From the NCBI GenBank assembly GCA_013152435.1, contig JAADGJ010000141.1:1-62502 (forward strand): a stretch of 62,502 nt of DNA, written 5' to 3'. The stretch's first letter is position 1. Each line of letters starts with the position of its first letter. Positions 58,144-62,502 of the stretch are shown piece by piece. Source of the DNA: Chloroflexota bacterium. GTDB lineage: Bacteria; Chloroflexota; Anaerolineae; DUEN01. The translations under genes and the position numbers were made by a program. Under the pieces are notes generated by a model that saw only the letters and a program-made list of their open reading frames with translations, had not been told where the DNA came from and did not search any database.

Positions 58144-59529
58144 ATGGTCAAGCGGATTCTCTTCGTTGTGATCCTGATCGCCGTGCTAGGTATAGGGGCA
58201 TGGCAGGGATATCGCTTCGTGCAACGTCGGCCCGAAGCGGTGCAGCAGGTCCTGACCGACCTGGAGTTTACCACCGGAGCGGACACGGGTCACCTGAAAG
58301 CGTCGGGCATCATCGAGGCACATCAGATCGAGGTGGCGCCCGAGATGGGCGGGGTGATCGTAGAGCTGCCCGTGCATGAGGGGGACCTGGTGGAGGAGGG
58401 CCAGCTGCTGGTTCAGATGGACACGGACGTGATCGACGCGCAGCTGGAGCAGGCGGCCGCCGCGGTGGCGGTGGCCCAGGCCCAGTTGGAGCTGGTGAAG
58501 GCCGGCCCCCGTGAGGAGCAGCTGCGGCAGGCCGAGGCAGCGGTACGCCTGGCCGAGGCCTCCCGCGACGCGGCGCGCCAGGCGTGGGAGGACGCCAAGG
58601 AGCTGCGCGACCACCCCCAGGAGCTGGATCTGCAACTGATCACCGCCCGGGTGGAGGTCGCGATCGCCGAAAAGCAGGTGCTGGCGGCACAGGCCAACGC
58701 CCGTGCCATGGATCTGGAGCATGAGATGTGGGGTCGCATGGTGCGATCCCTGGCGGAGGGCTTTGACGTGGTCCTGCCGGGCGGGTACGGCTTCCACTAC
58801 ACGCCGGGGACGGACAAGATCCAGGCCGCCAACCTGCAATGGAACCTCGCCGGCCAGAAGGCATGGGAGGCGTGGCAGGCGGTAGAGGAGGCCAAGGCCC
58901 AGCTCCGGGCGGCCCAGGCACGCCTGCGAAACCTGGAGGCCAAACGCAACAACCCGATCGAGCTGGAGATCCAGGTGGACCAGGCGGAGGCGGCCTTCCA
59001 CGGCGCCGAGGCGCAGGTGGCGCAGGCCAGGGCGGCGCTGGAACGCCTGCGAGAGGGGGCCACGCAGGAGCAGATCGAGGTCGCCCAGGCGCGGCTGAAA
59101 CAGGCCGAATCCGCCCTCGATCGCTTGATGACGCAGCGCGAGAAGCTCACGCTGCGCGCCCCGCGCTCGGGAGTGATCGTAGCCAGGCCCGCGAACCGGG
59201 GGGAGGCGGTGATGCCGGGCACCCCGCTCCTCAAGATCGCCGATCTCGATCAGGTCACGCTCACCGTGTACGTGCCCGAGGATAAGATCGGCCTGGTGCG
59301 CCTGGGGAACGAGGTGAAGGTCACCGTGGATTCCTTCCCCGACCGAACGTTCACCGGCCGGGTGACGTATATCGCCGATCAGGCGGAGTTCACGCCCAAG
59401 AACGTGCAGACCGCGGAGGAGCGCGTCAGCATGGTCTTCGCGGTCAAGATCACCCTGCCGAATCCGGATCACGCCCTGAAGCCGGGCATGCCGGCCGACG
59501 CCGATTTCGGCCCCATTCGCGATCTGTGA
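58144..59529 (+). CDS. HlyD-family membrane fusion (adaptor) protein, first
   Basis: A 461-aa adaptor. An N-terminal membrane helix (about 4-22) precedes a lipoyl/barrel segment, SGIIEAHQIEVAPEMGGVIVELPVHEGDLVEEGQLLVQMDTDV. A long coiled-coil (about 100-330) rich in Ala/Gln/Glu follows, and then the second half of the lipoyl domain, LRAPRSGVIVARPANRGEAVMPGTPLLKIADLDQVTLTVYVPEDKIG. It is similar to the next gene's product. Confidence 0.92.
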   Translation: MVKRILFVVILIAVLGIGAWQGYRFVQRRPEAVQQVLTDLEFTTGADTGHLKASGIIEAHQIEVAPEMGGVIVELPVHEGDLVEEGQLLVQMDTDVIDAQLEQAAAAVAVAQAQLELVKAGPREEQLRQAEAAVRLAEASRDAARQAWEDAKELRDHPQELDLQLITARVEVAIAEKQVLAAQANARAMDLEHEMWGRMVRSLAEGFDVVLPGGYGFHYTPGTDKIQAANLQWNLAGQKAWEAWQAVEEAKAQLRAAQARLRNLEAKRNNPIELEIQVDQAEAAFHGAEAQVAQARAALERLREGATQEQIEVAQARLKQAESALDRLMTQREKLTLRAPRSGVIVARPANRGEAVMPGTPLLKIADLDQVTLTVYVPEDKIGLVRLGNEVKVTVDSFPDRTFTGRVTYIADQAEFTPKNVQTAEERVSMVFAVKITLPNPDHALKPGMPADADFGPIRDL

Positions 59530-59542
59530 GGGGGGTTATATA

Positions 59543-60793
59543 ATGAAGGGAAATATCTCTCGGTACGGGATCATCCTAGCCGCCGTGATCGTGGGGCTCC
59601 TCTTGGTGCCCCTGCACTCGCTGGCGCGGCCCCAACAGCGGGTCGTTGTAACCGCCTCGGGCACGATCGAGGCGGAGGAGGTGAAGATCAGCTCGGAGAC
59701 CGGCGGGCGCGTCGTCTCCGTGTTCGCCAACGAGGGCGACCCGGTGGAGGAGGGACAGCTGCTGGTGCAACTGGACGACTCGTTGCTGGTCGCCCAGGTG
59801 GGAGAGGCGGAGGCGGCGGTCGCCTCGGCCCGAGCCATGCTCGCCGAGACGAAGTCCGGGCCACGGCCCTCGGAGATCGCGGCCGCACGAGCGGAGGTCC
59901 AGCGCGCTCAAGCCGAGCTGGCCGGGGCGCGAGCGGCCTACCAGCACGCCCAGGAGCTGCTGGAAACCCCGCACGACCTCATCGCGCAGATCGATGATGC
60001 CAAAGCGCGCATCGAGCTGGCCGAGGCGCAGCTGGGTCAGGCACAGGCGCGGTACAACGCAGCGAAGGCGCTGCGGGACGGCGCCACCGGCGGCTCGGAC
60101 GAAGACAAGACGAAGCGGGCGGTCTACGAGCAGCAAATGGTGGCGGCCCAAGCCTCTATAGAGGCGGCGGAGGAGGCCAAGAAGGGCGCCCAGGCGTTAC
60201 TGGCCGCCCTGGAGGATATCCGTCGCAATCCGCTCTCCCTCATCGCCGAGGTGCACAGGACGGAAGGACAGGTGAAGATCGCCGAAGCCGGCCTGGCCCT
60301 GGCTCAGGCGAAGCTGGACGCGCTCCTGGCCGGCCCGCGGATGGAAGAGATCGTGGCCGCCGAGGCCCAGGTACAACAGGCGGAGGCCGCGCTGCATCTC
60401 GTTCAGGTGCAGCGGGAGAAGCTGTCCCTGCGCAGCCCCATCTCCGGGCTGGTCACCAGCCGCCTGGTGGATCCGGGCGAGCTGGCAGCCCCGGGCGCCG
60501 TCCTGATGACCGTGGCGGACCTGGACCAGGTGACCCTGCAGATCTTCGTGCCGACCGGCCGCATTGGGCACGTGAAGCTGGGCCAGAAGGCGATCGTGAA
60601 GGTGGATTCCTTCCCTGATCGGGAGTTCCACGGCCGCGTCGTCTACATCGCCGACCGGGCCGAGTTCACGCCCAAGAACGTGCAGACGCAGGAGGATCGC
60701 GTCCAGACGGTGTTCGCCGTAAAGTTGCAGCTGGAGAATCCGGAACACCTGCTGAAGCCGGGCATGCCGGCCGACGCCACGCTGATCGAGTGA
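59543..60793 (+). CDS. HlyD-family membrane fusion (adaptor) protein, second
   Basis: A 416-aa adaptor paralogous to the previous one: one N-terminal helix, SGTIEAEEVKISSETGGRVVSVFANEGDPVEEGQLLVQLDDSLL, coiled-coil, and LRSPISGLVTSRLVDPGELAAPGAVLMTVADLDQVTLQIFVPTGRIG. Both share a C-terminal AEFTPKNVQTxE segment. Two adaptors in one operon suggests a heteromeric assembly or different cargo. A strong terminator follows. Confidence 0.92.
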   Translation: MKGNISRYGIILAAVIVGLLLVPLHSLARPQQRVVVTASGTIEAEEVKISSETGGRVVSVFANEGDPVEEGQLLVQLDDSLLVAQVGEAEAAVASARAMLAETKSGPRPSEIAAARAEVQRAQAELAGARAAYQHAQELLETPHDLIAQIDDAKARIELAEAQLGQAQARYNAAKALRDGATGGSDEDKTKRAVYEQQMVAAQASIEAAEEAKKGAQALLAALEDIRRNPLSLIAEVHRTEGQVKIAEAGLALAQAKLDALLAGPRMEEIVAAEAQVQQAEAALHLVQVQREKLSLRSPISGLVTSRLVDPGELAAPGAVLMTVADLDQVTLQIFVPTGRIGHVKLGQKAIVKVDSFPDREFHGRVVYIADRAEFTPKNVQTQEDRVQTVFAVKLQLENPEHLLKPGMPADATLIE

Positions 60794-60824
60794 GAGACCG
60801 GCCTCTCAACAGGTCTAGACATCC

Positions 60825-60856
60825 AGGCGGGACGGGTTCCGGAACCCGTCCCGCCT
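60825..60856 (+). terminator. Terminator of the efflux operon
   Basis: A 16-bp perfect inverted repeat (60825-60840 with 60841-60856) with no separate loop bases is followed by TTA. It starts 31 bases after the stop of the second adaptor gene. Confidence 0.75.
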
Positions 60857-60874
60857 TTACCCCGCCGAACGTGT

Positions 60875-60903
60875 TTGACGCCCCCACCGATTCCAGTTAA
60901 GAT
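60875..60903 (+). promoter_or_regulatory. Promoter of the small gene at 60994
   Basis: TTGACG (60875-60880) and TAAGAT (60898-60903) are 17 bases apart, about 90 bases before the ATG. Confidence 0.55.
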
Positions 60904-60993
60904 AGCTGCGCCGTTCGCAGATCGCTGGCGGCCCCAGAGCGTTCCCTCAACGCATGAGTCTGGAATCCGCGATGTACGGAAAGGTGAGATCCC

Positions 60994-61224
60994 ATGGCGA
61001 TGAACCAGCAGGAGTCGTTGGAGGCCATCCGCAAGCTCTTGACGGCGCGTGATGAAGAGGAGTTGAGCCGGCTGATCGGGCTGTACCTGCCCGCGATCGA
61101 TGGTACGTTCTTCTCGGTTCTGAACGAGGTCGTGGCGCAGTTGAGACGGGAGAACAAGTCTCAGATCGCCCATGCGTTGGAGGCATTGGGCGCTCAGATG
61201 CTTACGATGAAGACCCTGATCTGA
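60994..61224 (+). CDS. Small helical protein of unknown function
   Basis: A 76-aa, charged and helical protein without membrane segments (MAMNQQESLEAIRKLLTARDEEELSRL...). GGAAAGGTGAG is upstream of the ATG. It has its own promoter. The next gene starts three bases after it and is a small membrane protein, so the two form an operon. I do not recognise it. Confidence 0.6.
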   Translation: MAMNQQESLEAIRKLLTARDEEELSRLIGLYLPAIDGTFFSVLNEVVAQLRRENKSQIAHALEALGAQMLTMKTLI

Positions 61225-61227
61225 TCG

Positions 61228-61578
61228 ATGGTGGCATCCCACAAACTGATCCAGGTCCTGCTCTCGACGATGGTCATCGCCGTCGTCACCTGGATCGGAG
61301 AGCGACATAGGGGAGTGGCGGGCATCCTGGCCACGATGCCGCTGACCATCCTGGTCACGCTGGTGATCGTGTTCCAGAACACCAACGGGGATCACGTCAA
61401 GGTCTCCGAATTCCTTCTGGCCAGCCTGGGCGGCATCGTGGGGACGATCTGCTTCCTCCTCGCCGCCTGGTGGGCCGCGTCCCGCCGTTACAACCTGTGG
61501 CTGGTGATCCTGATCGGCTACGGCGCTTGGGGGGCGGCCCTCATCGCCGGCCGGGCGATCTCACGGCTCCTATCGTGA
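61228..61578 (+). CDS. GlpM/DUF3147-like small membrane protein
   Basis: A 116-aa protein with four hydrophobic helices. ATMPLTILVTLVIVFQ (about 37-52) and the Gly-rich helices resemble DUF3147/GlpM-type proteins of the multidrug-transporter-like fold. No substrate is known. It is translationally close to the preceding small gene. Confidence 0.55.
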   Translation: MVASHKLIQVLLSTMVIAVVTWIGERHRGVAGILATMPLTILVTLVIVFQNTNGDHVKVSEFLLASLGGIVGTICFLLAAWWAASRRYNLWLVILIGYGAWGAALIAGRAISRLLS

Positions 61579-61600
61579 GGCGGGCGACGGACACCGCCGC

Positions 61601-62269
61601 CTATGGGACCCGATAGAGCAGGAACCAGGCGTCGGACAGCGGCCACAATTTGGGCCGGCGGGCCACCAACCGCCATCCCATCCCCTCACATTCCGCGAAC
61701 AGCTCGTCCCGATCAAAGGTACGCCAACGCCACTGGCCGGGAAGGTACGGGCGCCGGCCCGTCAATCGCCGGCGAAGGCGGCGCGTTGCCCTGGGGATCG
61801 GCGCGTTCAGGCAGGCCTCGATCAGGACGTAGGCACGGCTCACCCGGGCCATCTCGGCGAAGGCGCGCCGCCGCACGTCGTCCGGCAGATGCCCCAGAAA
61901 CCGGATAGACATCACGCAGTCGAAGGCGTCGGTGGCGAAGGGCAGCCGGGTGGCATCCGCCTGCGCGAAGGTGGCGCCATCGATCTGGGCGTTCCTGCGC
62001 CGGGCCTGTCCCAACATCTCCAGCGACACGTCGGCGCCGGTGATCGTGTAGCGCGGCGCCAACAGATCCAGGAAGCGCCCCGTCCCGGCGGGCAGATCGA
62101 GCACGCGCGCTCCCGGGGGCAGGTGAGCGGAGAGCAACGCGTGGACCGCTCGCCGATCCAGCCAGTTCCCCAGCTTCCCGGTCAGGCCGGAGAAACGGGA
62201 CGTCTCATACCGCTGGGCCACCGTGGTGTCCTGATACGCCTCTCGTGCGCCGTACGTTGAATCGTTCAT
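61601..62269 (-). CDS. Class I SAM-dependent methyltransferase
   Basis: A 222-aa methyltransferase. Motif I is ARVLDLPAGTGRFLDLLAP (about 55-73), followed by YTITGADVSLEMLGQARRR and MSIRFLGHLPDDVRRRAFAEMARV (motif post-I and IV equivalents). The substrate is not evident. It is next to a glycosyltransferase, so a cell-surface glycolipid or polysaccharide is one possibility. Confidence 0.85.
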   Translation of the reverse strand: MNDSTYGAREAYQDTTVAQRYETSRFSGLTGKLGNWLDRRAVHALLSAHLPPGARVLDLPAGTGRFLDLLAPRYTITGADVSLEMLGQARRRNAQIDGATFAQADATRLPFATDAFDCVMSIRFLGHLPDDVRRRAFAEMARVSRAYVLIEACLNAPIPRATRRLRRRLTGRRPYLPGQWRWRTFDRDELFAECEGMGWRLVARRPKLWPLSDAWFLLYRVP

Positions 62270-62360
62270 CTCTCGCCTCGACCCTGCAACCCGATCCCTC
62301 CATTCTTCCGGTCATTCCCTCGCCAGGCGGGCTCCCTTTCCTGAAGATGAGCGCCGGACG

Positions 62361-62502
62361 CTAACGCGTGAGTTCCTGCCACAGCGCCAGATATTCCCTG
62401 GCGGCGCGCTCAACCGTGTACTTCTGGGCGATCCGCTCGCGCGCCGCCTGTCCCACCGCGGAGAGATCCGCATCCAACGCCCGGCTCAACACCCGTTCCA
62501 GA
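62361..62502 (-). CDS. Glycosyltransferase, C-terminal end only (partial)
   Basis: The minus-strand frame runs off the right edge and ends at a TAG at 62361-62363. The last 45 or so residues (LDADLSAVGQAARERIAQKYTVERAAREYLALWQEL) have the helical tail typical of GT4 glycosyltransferases. The active site is outside the window. Confidence 0.6.
   Translation of the reverse strand, partial: LERVLSRALDADLSAVGQAARERIAQKYTVERAAREYLALWQELTR

Overview
The window looks like a chromosomal segment of a Chloroflexota bacterium, probably near class Anaerolineae. This is inferred from high G+C, Thr-Pro-rich linkers joining extracytoplasmic domains (9752-13708), a DUF5317 gene, a GldA/F/G-type ABC cluster and a MoxR-DUF58-DUF4129 cluster. 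No sequence search was run. It is mostly ordinary core chromosome with no phage, transposase or CRISPR array. Several promoters share a TTGACN-17-TATAAT-like layout.

Layout. 1-9.4 kb: TVP38-type membrane protein, Cys-rich protein, exported isoaspartate methyltransferase, membrane spermidine-synthase-like protein, argH, an intergenic stretch with two repeat elements, mutM, and an ECF sigma/anti-sigma pair. 9.5-13.7 kb: tRNA-Leu(CAA), an SH3 lipoprotein and a protein with four cyclic-nucleotide-binding-type domains; the last two share a C-terminal domain. 13.8-18.4 kb: P5C dehydrogenase convergent with mutL and a ParB-like gene. 18.7-25.8 kb: glycosyltransferase, a histidine kinase without its phospho-acceptor His, response regulator, Flp-like pilin, comF, hpf, two DUF72 genes and a radical SAM gene. 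25.8-31.1 kb: panB-panE-panC-panD-coaX (pantothenate synthesis plus its first phosphorylation) downstream of the primary sigma factor. 31.2-36.1 kb: Gld-type ABC system and a methyltransferase. 36.1-40.2 kb: candidate parS site and MoxR-DUF58-DUF4129, with DUF58 apparently frameshifted. 40.3-44.8 kb: an unidentified structured RNA with its own promoter and terminator, rpsU with an apparent ATT start, infA, a DksA-like gene, and a UvrD-type helicase carrying an internal DEDDh exonuclease. 44.9-52.7 kb: accessory metabolism (GH127, formamidase, nitrilase, two URO-D-like proteins) and two small peptide genes, one resembling an NHLP/Os1348 RiPP precursor and one a 37-aa exported Cys peptide next to DUF5317. 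52.8-60.8 kb: a TetR-controlled efflux operon with two ATPases, two permeases and two HlyD adaptors. 60.9-62.5 kb: two small genes, a methyltransferase and the 3' end of a glycosyltransferase.

The best leads for something undescribed are the helicase with the internal exonuclease, the RNA upstream of rpsU, the peptide locus at 46.9-48.3 kb, the kinase lacking its His, and a 91-bp MITE-like element with a second, degraded copy 42 kb away.
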